Assembly (NCBI GenBank): GCA_021397835.1
Contig: JAJFZO010000087.1
Coordinates: forward strand, 2,542,001-2,606,000
DNA from: Moringa oleifera
Taxonomy: Eukaryota; Streptophyta; Magnoliopsida; Brassicales; Moringaceae
Direction of reading: 5' to 3'
Length of the DNA: 64,000 nt
Shown: in pieces, positions 46,813 to 57,239 of the stretch
How positions within the stretch are numbered: position 1 is the stretch's first letter
Layout: each line of letters begins with the position of its first letter
The notes under the pieces: model-generated
Told to the model about the DNA's origin: nothing
What the model saw: only the letters and a program-made list of their open reading frames with translations
The model's database searches: none
Program-made: the position numbers and the translations under genes

Positions 46813-48948
46813 CTATAAACACATAATCAAATTTAAAATTAAGAAAAGTGGTATTAAGCTTATCCAATAAAGATTAGTAATTAAAAAATATAAAATAATC
46901 AAATAAACAAAATAATTATCCATATCAAGTTTTTCAAGCTCTACCAAGTCCTCTTCAATGGCATCAAAACATGAAGATCCACGTAACCAATCTTGAGCAC
47001 AAATAAGGGCTTGTACAAGTTTAGGAGTTAATGAACTCCTATATGTATCAAGTACATGTCCGTCGGTGCTAAAAGCAGATTCAGAAGCAACCGTAGATAT
47101 AGGAGCTGCCAATACATCACGAGCCATATGGAAAAGAATAGAAAACCTATGACTATTAAGTTTCCACCAATCAAGAATAACAAAGTTATCATCATCTTTT
47201 GCATCTTTTTCACTTAAAAATCTATCCAATTCTGATTTATTTTCTTCTTTTCCGATCTCTTTCTTATATCTCTTGAACTTAGATAAAAGAACTTGTCTCT
47301 CCTTTTCCAATCCTAATTCATTTCCCTCTGCAATTTAACTTACTTGACTGCTTTCACCAACTTGTTCATGCTGAGGTTGCAAACTTCTTTTGTACTCATC
47401 AAACAACTCTTCAACTGCTTTTTTCACATTACTAGTCATCATTGAAGCTTGTTCCATATCATACATTTCCAAAAAGCAAAAGTTGACAAACTCAAGCTTT
47501 TTTCTAGGATCAAGAATAGAAGCAACATAAAGTAGTACATTCATCTTCTCCACGTTTCCCCAATATTTATCAAACTTATCTTTCATTTTCTTTGCCATTG
47601 CATTTAACTCAATATCAGAATGTGTTTTCCAATTACGCAAAGTAGCATAAACATTACAAATATCATCAAGAAAACTATTGGAGGTGACATATGAAGAACC
47701 TGAAACTTTGATTGTTAGTTCATAAAATTGTTGCAAGAAAAGACAAAACCTCCTAATAGTTTCCCAATCTTTTTTTTCAGGCAACCCATCTCCCATTATC
47801 AACTCATTTCTATAATGCAGATCAATATCATCAAAAACCTCAAAAGCCTTCTCAAATTTTTGAGCTGCATCCAACATCAAGTAAGTGGAGTTCCACCTAG
47901 TGCTAACATCCAAACACAACAAACTTTTGCTTTCAATTTTTTCAACTAAAGCACATTCTTTAAATTTGGCCAACCTTGCAGGTGAATGTTTCACATATTT
48001 AACAGCCCCTCTAACCCGTGCAATTGACTCATTCATTTCTTTCAATTCATCTGTAACAATGAGATTAAGAATGTGCGCAATGCATCTTAAATGAAGATAT
48101 TTTCCTTCTTGAATGCATGTTCCTAAATTATTCAATCTTTTCTTCAAGTATGAGATTGCAACATCATTAGAACTAGCATTATCAACTGTAATAGTAAAAA
48201 TCTGATCAATCCCCCAATCACGCAAACATTTCTCAATGACTTTTCCAATGGCTTCACCTCTATGACTAGAAATAGGACAAAAGTTTAATATTTTTTTGTT
48301 CAATTTCCAATCTTTATCAATAAAATGAGCCGTAAGACACAAATAATTAATTTTTTGCACTGAAGTCCATGTGTCTGTGGTGAGAGATACTCTTACACTT
48401 GATGACCTTAAAAACTGTTACAGTTTAACTTTTTCATCATTATAAAGCTGATAACAATCTCTAGCTACAGTCCATCATGAAGGCATACGAAACTTAGGAC
48501 ATACAAGTGACATGCAACGCCGAAAACCTTTACCATCCACAAATTTGAAAGGTAATTCATCCATAATGATCATCTCAGCTATACCCTTTCTAATGGCATC
48601 TTGATTGAACTTCCAACTACCTAAAGATCCATCTCTCCCAGATCCAAAAACCAATTCAGTTTGACTAGAATTAACACTAACATTTATTCTCTTCTTACAA
48701 GTACCCATATGAGCTTTCAATGCAGTTGTTCCATTTCTTCTAGGGTCAGCAAAAAATTCATTATCACAATAATTACATCTAGCTTTATGCTCACCTTGTT
48801 CATCAAAAAATTTGGTGAAGTGTTCCCAAACTTCTGATCTGGGCTTAAACGCTTTCCTCTTCAATTTAGAACTTGCAGATGATGGATGGATTGAATCTGG
48901 TTGTGTGGTATTAGGCACAGGATCTGCTTCATTACTCTTAGTTGACAT
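46813..48948 (-). pseudogene. hAT transposase (BED zinc finger, hATC), three in-frame stops
   Basis: One continuous frame runs from the ATG at 48948 to about 46813, some 711 codons. It starts with a BED zinc finger (C-x2-C...H...C; words ARCNYCDNEF and KAHMGTC). A long RNase H-like transposase core follows (TVDNASSND, LRCIAHILNL, DVSTRWNSTYLML). The hATC dimerisation domain comes last (DWWKLNSHRF, then STVASESAFSTDG). The frame is interrupted only by stops at 48475-48477 (TGA), 48418-48420 (TAA) and 47335-47337 (TAA), with no frameshift. The first is one transition from the expected Arg codon. The element therefore lost coding capacity recently. The resemblance is to the Ac-like RICESLEEPER/zinc-finger-BED group. 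Confidence 0.9.
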
Positions 48949-48959
48949 CTTTTAATTTC

Positions 48960-50055
48960 TGAAATAAATAACAATTAAAAATAGTTAGTAATAATACTTT
49001 TCAATAGTTAGATAAAATTTTAAAATATTTAATAGTAATACTACATTACACAAAAATTCATTTCAATAGTAATACTTAATACCACTACCTTTCAAAATAT
49101 GATTATGAATTACTACAAAAAAATATAATTAACAACTTTAAATTATATCAAGAAAGATTCAAAGAGAAAATATAAAGCAAAAATAAAATGAATTAAAAAA
49201 TTAACTCTTTAATTTTCAATATTGGGATTATTTTGCCTTACATGTCATAGCTATTACATACCACATATATAAAGAAAAAGTGTTAATACATAGAACAATT
49301 TACAATACTTACCCAAATACAAAAAGAGAATCCATAAAAATGATCTAATTTCTAATTTTAAGTGTAATTGTTACAAATTAGGATTTGAAAAATTGAAAGA
49401 TTAAAGAGCAAGATAATGCATACTACTATTGGAATAATTAAAATTGAAAAAAGAAGATTTGGAATAAGGGAATACCGAATGTGAGTGGCGTGGGTGTGGC
49501 TGTGATGCTACTGATTCTCCAAGATAAATGAACAAGACCACACGGTGCACGGATTAAATTACGGTTATAGCTTCTTAAGTTGAAAGAAAAGAAAAAGAGG
49601 AAGTGTGGCTGCAGTGTGGCTGTCCCGATAGTCTATCGAAAAAATTCCAATTAGAGAGAAAGAAAATCATATCTAAGCAATTAAGTGGTTTGATCGATTG
49701 TTGAATACGTGCGTGGTGTGAGTGTGGTTGCGGTGTGGCTGCGATATTGCTCTCGGGAGGATTCAAAATTGAAGAGAAAGAAAATCAATTGAGCGGTTTA
49801 ATTGATTACCGATATCGAATACGTGCGTGGTGTCGATGGCTGCGGCAATTTTGATTCTCAAAACTTCAAAAAATAGATGGGCATGGAGTCGGTGACCGGT
49901 TAGGTTAGGGTTTGTCAAAACTGAAATTGAAAGAGAAGGAAGAAATACAGTTGTTTTCCCGATTACCCAATCCCAATTTACCTTTTTGAAAAGTAATTGA
50001 AAAAAATAAATATTAATTATTTATTTAATTAATAAAATTAATTAATTATTAAAAT
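48960..50055. other. transposase upstream region inside the hAT element
   Basis: AT-rich to about 49480. Next come three diverged, tandemly arranged stretches with GTGTGGCTGY words and the phrase AATACGTGCGTGGTGT (49480-49850), separated by GAAAGAAAATC-containing spacers. This would be the promoter and leader for the minus-strand transposase. Confidence 0.5.
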
Positions 50056-50236
50056 TAAAAATCAGTTTTTCGGTTAATTCGATTTTTAAAAAATTTAACC
50101 GAAATTATCCGAAAAAATAAAAAAACCGATTTTTAAATGATTTTATAACCGAAAACCGAGAAAACCGAATTGAATTAACCGAAATTAATTCGGTTTTTCG
50201 GTTTTTTCGGTTTTAACCGAATTTTGCTCACTCTTA

Positions 50237-50244
50237 GATCTGAT
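50237..50244. repeat. 8-bp target-site duplication, right (hAT)
   Basis: GATCTGAT, identical to 45919-45926. Confidence 0.9.
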
Positions 50245-50503
50245 CATCAAAAGGATAGTCTATCTTACTTCTTTGTACGTATTTTTTAAACCACACAAAA
50301 AATCTTATATTTTCTCTTATTATTGCTTGCAATACTTCTATTCTATTGACTTCTGCTAAGTAATTATCCCACCATTCTTTTAACTGTCATGTAAATCTTG
50401 AAATTAATAATTTGACTATCTTCTAATCAATATTTCTATGTCTGAATTTGTAGGTTTTAGTTGCCATTATCATTTTTTTGGAGGATATCAAGGATTTGAT
50501 ATT
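50245..50503 (-). mobile_element. pararetrovirus relic, part beyond the hAT insertion
   Basis: The minus strand continues the relic: a broken frame with QLKEWWDNYLAEV (near 50370) runs across the former hAT target site. If one duplication is ignored, it reads on into the sequence at 45918 (QINKIEEVTQKWHTI). This shows that the hAT landed in an older sequence. I cannot name the protein domain with certainty. Confidence 0.45.
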
Positions 50504-50506
50504 CTG

Positions 50507-50541
<35 letters not shown>

Positions 50542-50737
50542 CTTTTTTAATCTTCCATTAGCTTTTATTCATAATTTTAACCATTTTTTTTTATATAATA
50601 GGCCAATAAAGAGCCTTTTTATTTACATGGGCTTTCATCTAATGTGCTGTCGCTTTACCGTGTTTTCAAGATGAGGTAATAGTTTAACATTATTTCAACT
50701 ATTAAAAGATTGCAATGGATAGAAAATTAAAGTTATC
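50504..50737. repeat. direct repeat B bounding the pararetrovirus relic
   Basis: ATT repeats followed by a stretch nearly identical to 41171-41390, in the same orientation, ending at GAAAATTAAAGTTATC. Confidence 0.8.
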
Positions 50738-50741
50738 AGTG

Positions 50742-50791
<50 letters not shown>

Positions 50792-51719
50792 CATTTTAAT
50801 TAAATTAATTATTAAAATTTGAATTTGAAAACTATTAATTATTGTCATTTGAGACTCTAAATTTTTATAATCAAAATTATGGTTAAATTAAGATTCAAAA
50901 TTATATTGACAAAGATTATCAAATTAATACAAATTTTAATTTTGAATTTATAAATTACATAAAAATAATTTATTTATATACATATTTTTAAAGTTTAAGA
51001 ATTAATCAACTTATAATTCAAAATTCTTTTAAATAAAGGTTATCATGAAAATTAAAAATTAAAAAAATATTTTAAATGTAATTTTTTAAATATAAAATTT
51101 AAAAAATATCAAAATTAAATTTTTTATAAATAAATATCATTAAATTTGAAATCTGACAAAAATGACCCATTTTGTATATTTTAAAATTATAAGATAAATA
51201 TTATAATATAAATATAAAACTTAAAATATCAATTCTATGTCGTGCTTTATATATATATATATATAATTGATATCAATATAACTGTCAAATTGGGAGTCAG
51301 ATTTAAATGTAAAGTTTTTATTCAAAATCACATCTTGATTTCTTTTATAATAGAAAGGCATTTAATTTTTTAATTAATTAAATAATAATCAAGTTTCTCT
51401 CTAGTGAGAAATACAAGCGGACTAAAATTAAACCATTGGGGCATGTTATATGCCACTTCTACTCGTTTCTTTTTAAAAAAATTTACAAAAATATCTGCAT
51501 AGAATTTAGTACATGGAAAGCATAACATTATTTAAAAACTGAAGTTGATATTAAAATTAAAAAAGGGCATAAAATATTTTTTATCACATAAAATATATCA
51601 TAAAAAATAATAATAATATATTCATTAATTTTGATATTCCCAGAATGGTTGGAAATGATAAGTACAATTTTATAAATTAAATCATTTTTTATTAATTTTA
51701 TGACAGATAATTTTTTGAA
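50738..51719. other. AT-rich spacer with (TA)n microsatellites
   Basis: A long TA run lies at 50745-50787 and another at 51250-51264. In between is AT-rich DNA with weak resemblance to the MITE-like family (50880-51120). No gene recognised. Confidence 0.45.
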
Positions 51720-51927
51720 AAAAAGATACAAAAGCCGCTTTTCGTTCCATGAAGCACACAACCGGACATTAAAGTCTATGCAGAGTCACCTAAAGCAATG
51801 ACTTCACACTTCAAATATATATATAAATAATGTTATACAATTTTCTATGTTTTCATGAATTGACAACCAAACTAAGCCACCATTATAATGGATTAGTCTC
51901 TCTTTCGTCTCTCTGCGAGATTTGGCA
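51720..51927 (+). promoter_or_regulatory. proximal promoter of P450 copy 2, shared with copy 1
   Basis: Related to 35880-36061 and carries an extra TATATATATAAATAA stretch (51816-51830). Shared words GTCTATGCAGAGTCACC and TAAGCCACCATTATAA show common descent. Differences near the possible TATA elements could change expression between the two copies. Confidence 0.5.
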
Positions 51928-54518
51928 ATGTACGTTTTTCTGCTTGTTTTGATCTTCTTTCTTCTTGTCGTGTCCTTCTTGAAGTTCACTTACTCGATTG
52001 TATGGGTGCCATGGAGAATCGAGAAGCATTTCGAAAGGCAAGGAGTTTGGGGCCCTGGGTACCGTCCAATCGTAGGAAACATGGCCGAGATCCGCCGTCT
52101 GTACTCAGAAGCTCAGTCCAAGCCGATTTCCGTTGACCTTCACGATTTGGTGCATCGCGTGGTTCCGTTTTATCACGTGTGGTCTCGGAAGTATGGGAAG
52201 ACGTTTCTGTACTGGTTCGGGTCCAAGCCCAGGGTTGCGATATCCGACCCGGATGTTATCAAGGAGGTCATGATGAATGCCAGCGGGTTGTTCGAGAGGA
52301 TAGAGTTCAGTCCCTTGTCCAAACAACTATTCGGGCAAGGACTTGTTGGGCTTAGAGGAGAGCAATGGGCCTTTCACAGAAGGATCGCCAACCAAGCCTT
52401 TACTCTGGAGAGAGTTAAGGTAACTATACAAACCGAGCTTCTTCTGATGGGCTGTTGATTCTAGTTTAGTTAATTTGTTTGACTCCATCGTTTACATTGC
52501 AAGCTTTGGCTTCCTGATAATCCACGGTTAGAGTACCCTCAGACTTCATGTTAATCTCTTATAAAGGGTTTCCTGAATTCTATTCAAACTTTAAGCATCT
52601 TTGCGTGAGAAGGACTATAGCTTCAGTTTTGAAGAATTGTTGACTTGATCACGCTTGAGTTCTAATGTTAAGCACTGAAGGGAAACTGTGATTGTCCTTG
52701 AATTTCTTCTGGAGCAGTTTTAGTTAGTAGTAGTGAGTCTCACTTGTATTGGTTATGGTATTTTCTCTATCAAACCATTTTAGTGCATGTTTGATGAAAA
52801 CTTGACTTGATTGTACACCCAAGGGCTGGGTGCCAGATATTGCTGCTAGTGCCATGAAGATGCTGGAGAAATGGGAGGAAATTAGAGGAGGGAGAGAGGA
52901 ATTTGAAATGGATGTGCACAAAGAACTTCATGACCTCTCAGCGGATGTTATATCAAGAACAGCTTTTGGAAGCAGTTTTGAAGAAGGGAAGCGCATCTTT
53001 ATGCTGCAAGAACAACAAATGCACCTTGTCTCTCTGGCTCTGAGGAGTGTCTACGTTCCTGGCTTCAGGTGACAGTTCTTTTGCTCACAAGCCTCTTGGG
53101 ACATGCCCCTTAACTAAATTCAAAGGATGATACTTGTATAATTCATAATGATCTTCCATGGGTTTTGTGGGATAAGACAGAAAGTTCATGATGATCTTTA
53201 AATTTCAAAGATTGTAAGTAAAAGTAAATGCTAATGACTTTATACATGTGACTTCTATATTGACTGATTACAGAAGTTATGACATTGTCATTATATAATG
53301 CTTGACCATTGACTTGTATCTTGCCTCACTGTTAATCTCATGAGCCTGTATTCTTACTTTAGGGTGGTTTCATGATTCGGATGCCTTAAAATACACAGGT
53401 TTTTGCCTACGAAGAACAACAGGGAAAGGTGGAGACTTGAGAGAGAAACTCGTGAATCAGTACATAAGCTGATTGAGACAATCTGCAAAGCAAGGAACAA
53501 CTCAGGAAATTTTCTTAGTCTTCTGATGTCTCCATATAAGAATGAGCATGGTCAAGAAGAGAGATTAGGACTTGAGCAAGTTATAGATGAGTGCAAGACA
53601 TTCTACTTTGCTGGAAAGGAAACAACAGCTAATGTCATGACTTGGGCACTTGTCTTATTAGCTCTGCACCAAGAGTGGCAAAGCAAGGCACGAGAAGAGG
53701 TGGCTCGTGTTTGTGGAGACAGCAAATTTCCTGTTGCAGAGAGATTAAATGGGCTTAAGATTGTAAGTGCTATACTATACCCTTCCTTGCTTGATGTATT
53801 GTCAGAGACACTTCTATGTATTTCCCCCAAAATCGGGTTGCATATCATGGGGTTTTTTCTTGCATTTCTTATAAGAAACATTAACTGCAAGTGACAAAGT
53901 CACTTGTCTGACTTGAGTTGCTCAAAGCTTTTATGTTAGGTGCCTTAGTGAGATTATAGCCCTAAAAAGTCCTGGAGAGAAAAGAAAACAAGAGCAGGAA
54001 AATGAAATTTAGTCAAAATTATCAGCATCTATCTATTTTATAGTACTTGAGTGGGAAGATGACTAATTTGTTTGTTTTCTGTCTGACCCTTTTAACAGGT
54101 AAGCATGATAGTTAACGAGACACTTCGACTCTACCCTCCTGCTTTGATGTTGACTAGAGAAACATCTGAGAAGATTAAGCTAGGGAACCTTGACATTCCT
54201 GCTAAGACACAATTCTATTTTTCCACTGCTTCTGTGCACCATGACACTGCTATATGGGGAGAAGATGCTAACGAGTTCAACCCCATGAGATTCAGCGAGC
54301 CTCGAAAGCACTTAGCATCATATTTTCCATTTGGATTAGGCCCCAGAACCTGTGTAGGCCAAAATCTAGCTCTGATGGAAGCAAAGATTGTCCTAGCAGT
54401 GATCATTCAACACTACTCTTTCCAGTTGTCACCAAGTTATGTTCATGCACCAATGCTGTTTATAACCTTGCAGCCTCAATACGGTGCCCACATCCTCTTT
54501 AACAGGATACTGAATTGA
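51928..54518 (+). CDS. cytochrome P450, CYP72 clan, CYP709B-like (copy 2)
   Basis: Exons 51928-52419, 52824-53068, 53399-53762 and 54099-54518 give 506 residues with exactly the exon lengths of copy 1. The ATG at 51928 was chosen because it aligns with the start of copy 1; the frame is open six bases further upstream. Same landmarks: membrane anchor, [25 protein letters not shown] at 317-322, ETLR at 374-377, [10 protein letters not shown] with Cys452. Introns are alignable with those of copy 1 over much of their length, so the duplication is not very old. Differences cluster in the N-terminal third (for example the segment after EVMM) and near the C-terminus, regions that can affect substrate choice in P450s. 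An intact ER monooxygenase of unknown substrate. Confidence 0.92.
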
Positions 54519-55002
54519 GCTATCACTTCGTCCTCATGCTCCTTAGAACCTAAACATTGCATTGATCGAATTCTGGACGCTAAACATTGTATTTCCATGT
54601 AACATGGCATGATACTGTATAATTGTCTTGTGCTTGGTGAGTCATGTAACACTAGATAACATAGTTCCTATTAATTATTTTTCATTCCGTTCATCTGTGT
54701 TGAACTGATTTCAATCATTCTTCATTCAAAAATGGGTAGCAGCCGCCTTCAGACTCCATAATACAAACAGGCATACAATTAGCCAAGTTGATTCCAGTGA
54801 GCAATGAAGTTATTTCATCAACAGGGTATACTGCCTCTAAGGTAAGCATTAAACACCCAGCAAACAAGCCTTCAACTCTCTCTCTCACTGCTTTGTGTGT
54901 GTTAGAGAAAGAAAGAGAGAGAAAGAGTTAGTACCTTCGATTTTTTTTCTGTGTTTTTTGGTTTGTGTTAGAGAGAGAGAGAGAGAGAGCGAGATTTCAG
55001 CA
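54519..55002. other. spacer between P450 copy 2 and the broken third copy
   Basis: Presumed 3' UTR of copy 2 to about 54700, then mixed sequence ending in GA-rich runs (54900-54990) just before the start of the third copy. Confidence 0.4.
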
Positions 55003-55888
55003 ATGTACATCCATATTCTTGTTGGGTTGTTTCTTCATGTCTGCCTCTTAGAATTCATACACTCAGTCATCTGGGTTCCTTGGAGAATCCATAACCACTT
55101 CAAGAGGCAAGGAGTAACAGGCCCTGGCTACCGTCCAGTCGTCGCAAACTCGGGCGAGATCTCCCGTCTGTATGCGGAAGCGCAGAAAAAGCTGATCACG
55201 GCGGGATTTCCTATGGTAGTCCCGCTTCGGCCTCTGACCGTCCCCGGAGCTGCATGATCCTGTACTGATTCGGGTCTGAGCCCAGGCGCGCCATGTCGGG
55301 CCTGCAAATGATCAAGGACGGTTCCGAGAAAACGGGTTCGTTGTACGAGGAGCCGGCTTTGGCCAAGCAAATGATCGGACAAGGACTCGTCAGACTCAGA
55401 TTAGATTCAAACTGTGATACTTGTGTCTTCAACTGATATTAGCAAAAAAGAAAAAGGGATTCACCAATGCTTTTTGGAGTCAAACTTGTACCCTTCTTAG
55501 GCCCAGAAGGATTCCTCTTGATTTGCAAATAAGAGAAAATGACGAGCACCAGGGTTTCTGGGAAAATTCTTGGATGCCCAAGTCACTCTTTTAAGTGTGA
55601 GAGCCTGAAAGGAATATTAAAGAAAAATGAGAGGAAGGAATTAACCCCGTTTCAAGGCTTTTCAGATTATGTTTAGCCATATCAGTGTTTAAGCTCACTG
55701 TAATCTTGAGGCTTCAGTTCAGGTTGTTGCCTACCAAGAACGATAGAGAGAGGTGGAGACTGGAGAAGGAAATCCGAGAATCAATGCAGACACTGATTGA
55801 TAGTGCCCTAAGCCAAGAGACAGCTCAAGAAATCCAATCCTAATGGCTTCATGTGAAGATAAAGAGAAGCTGGGCATAGAGGAGGTAA
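55003..55888 (+). pseudogene. cytochrome P450 CYP709B-like, truncated pseudogene (copy 3)
   Basis: Starts at ATG 55003 with a recognisable N-terminus (membrane anchor, then IWVPWRIHNHFKRQGVTGPG). The frame breaks after about 65 residues and hits TGA at 55255-55257. Shifted fragments of the exon 1 end follow (a LY-stop-FGSEP stretch, then AKQMIGQGLV across frames). No exon 2 is found. An exon 3 fragment at about 55725-55830 reads LPTKNDRERWRLEKEIRESM before stopping. The I-helix, haem loop and exon 4 are absent, and AT-rich DNA begins at 55905. Its sequence is more distant from copies 1 and 2 than they are from each other. Confidence 0.88.
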
Positions 55889-56005
55889 GGAAACAATAGA
55901 TTATGTATTGTAAAAAAAAAAAAAAAAAACTTCAGACACTCTTTAAAATACATGAATTTCACATCTAAAACATATTATTTTCTTAAATAATAATATATAA
56001 AATAA
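55889..56005. other. poly(A) run and AT-rich junction
   Basis: A run of about 20 A (55911-55930) directly follows the P450 pseudogene. It marks the change into AT-rich repeat DNA. Confidence 0.5.
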
Positions 56006-56611
56006 AGTAATATAAAATTTTAATATTTACTTTATATTATCAATCAAATTTTTGTATTTAAAAAATAATTAATTTTTATTAAAAAATTTAAAAATTAAGA
56101 TATTTAAATTAAAAATTTTATATAACAAATTTTAACTTAAAATTTTCACATATATAAAGAAATATTCAAGTTATCATTATAAAAATTTTTATAAAATTAA
56201 ATTATATCAAAAAATTCAAAAATTGAATATATTAAAATTAAAGATATTATACGAATTTTACTTCAAAAATTTTCATCGATATATAAGAAATATTTGAATT
56301 TTCAAAAAAAATACAAAAATTTGAATATTGAAAAAATATATATTTAAATTTATGAGTCAAAAATTTAAAAAATCATAAAAATAAGTTTTAAATCTAAAAT
56401 TATTTAAATTTAAAGAATTGATCTGACATAAAATAATTAATTTGAATTATTTTTGAGAAATTTTAATTATAAAAATATTTTTAATTTTTAATAATTATTT
56501 AAGTTAAAATTTAATTTAAATTAAATTGATAGATCAAAATTTAGTTTATTTCTTTTTAAATAAAAAAATTTATTTGATTAATGGATAAATATAAAAGTTT
56601 TATGTAATATT
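56006..56611. mobile_element. AT-rich palindromic MITE-like element, copy 4
   Basis: The left end reads GTAATATAAAATTTTAATATT, and the reverse complement of the right end reads ATATTACATAAAACTTTTAT. Interior blocks match copy 3 in the same order and orientation: TATTTAAATTAAAAATTTTA, then ATAACAAATTTT, then AAGTTATCATTATAAAAA. No coding capacity. Confidence 0.6.
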
Positions 56612-57239
56612 TATTTAATTTTTTAAAATATTTTTAATTCAAAAAATTTTGGTTTTTATGATAACAACTTAATTATGTTTTTAAAAAATTTTGAATTTAT
56701 TGAAATTTTTTTACTTTAAATGTTTTTTAATTTTTGAATTTATTAAATATAATTTATCTAATAAAAATTTAAAAATTATAATTTATTCGGAGAGAAAACT
56801 TAAAACTTGAAAATTTTATTTTTATTCTTTTAAAACATTGTCCATTATTAAAATTCAAAAGAAAAATGTGGGGACCATCTGTCAAATAGTAAAAGTGAAG
56901 GGCAAATTGCTCGAACCAGAAACATAAAGCATATTCGCTGTCGACCAGCTCAGTTTAGCCAAAACTCGTCCGACCAAGTTGGATAAACACATGAAAATCC
57001 CATAAAGAAAGATTGAATATAGCAAACACCGACCTGGCCGTATAAGATGAAGGATGGAATTACAAAACTGCCCTCAATTGGAGTCCTGAGAACGTGTACG
57101 GCTCTTTTCTTCAGCCACTTGATTTTAGGTTGTCTCAGTGTCAATTAAGTCCAAAACCAAAGATAGGTGATGCTTACGTGTCTATGTCATTTTGAGGAAA
57201 TTAAGCCCTTTTTTCTGAGTATTTAGGGTTTTATTGTCT
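56612..57239. other. spacer upstream of the PP2C gene
   Basis: AT-rich to about 56860, then balanced composition (56870-57239), which is probably the promoter of the phosphatase gene. No gene recognised. Confidence 0.4.

Larger units (their letters stand above)
45927..50236 (-). mobile_element. hAT DNA transposon carrying a captured copper-ATPase fragment
   Basis: The element is 4310 bp. The left terminus reads TAGGGGGAGCATTCGGTTA, and the reverse complement of the right terminus reads TAAGAGTGAGCAAAATTCGG. These are degenerate forms of the TAGGGGTGAGCAAA-type hAT end. Exact 8-bp duplications (GATCTGAT) flank it, the duplication length of hAT elements. Both subterminal regions (45938-46110 and 50055-50223) are filled with ACCGAA/TTCGGT words, which probably bind transposase. 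Inside are a BED/hATC transposase frame (46813-48948, minus) and a host-gene fragment (46165-46722, minus). It inserted into the pararetrovirus relic, so it is the younger of the two. Confidence 0.92.

Noticed and set aside
41171..50737. The flanking 210-bp direct repeats as LTRs of a retrotransposon
   Set aside because: They do not begin TG and end CA, no primer-binding site adjoins either of them, and the only such site lies in the middle of the unit.
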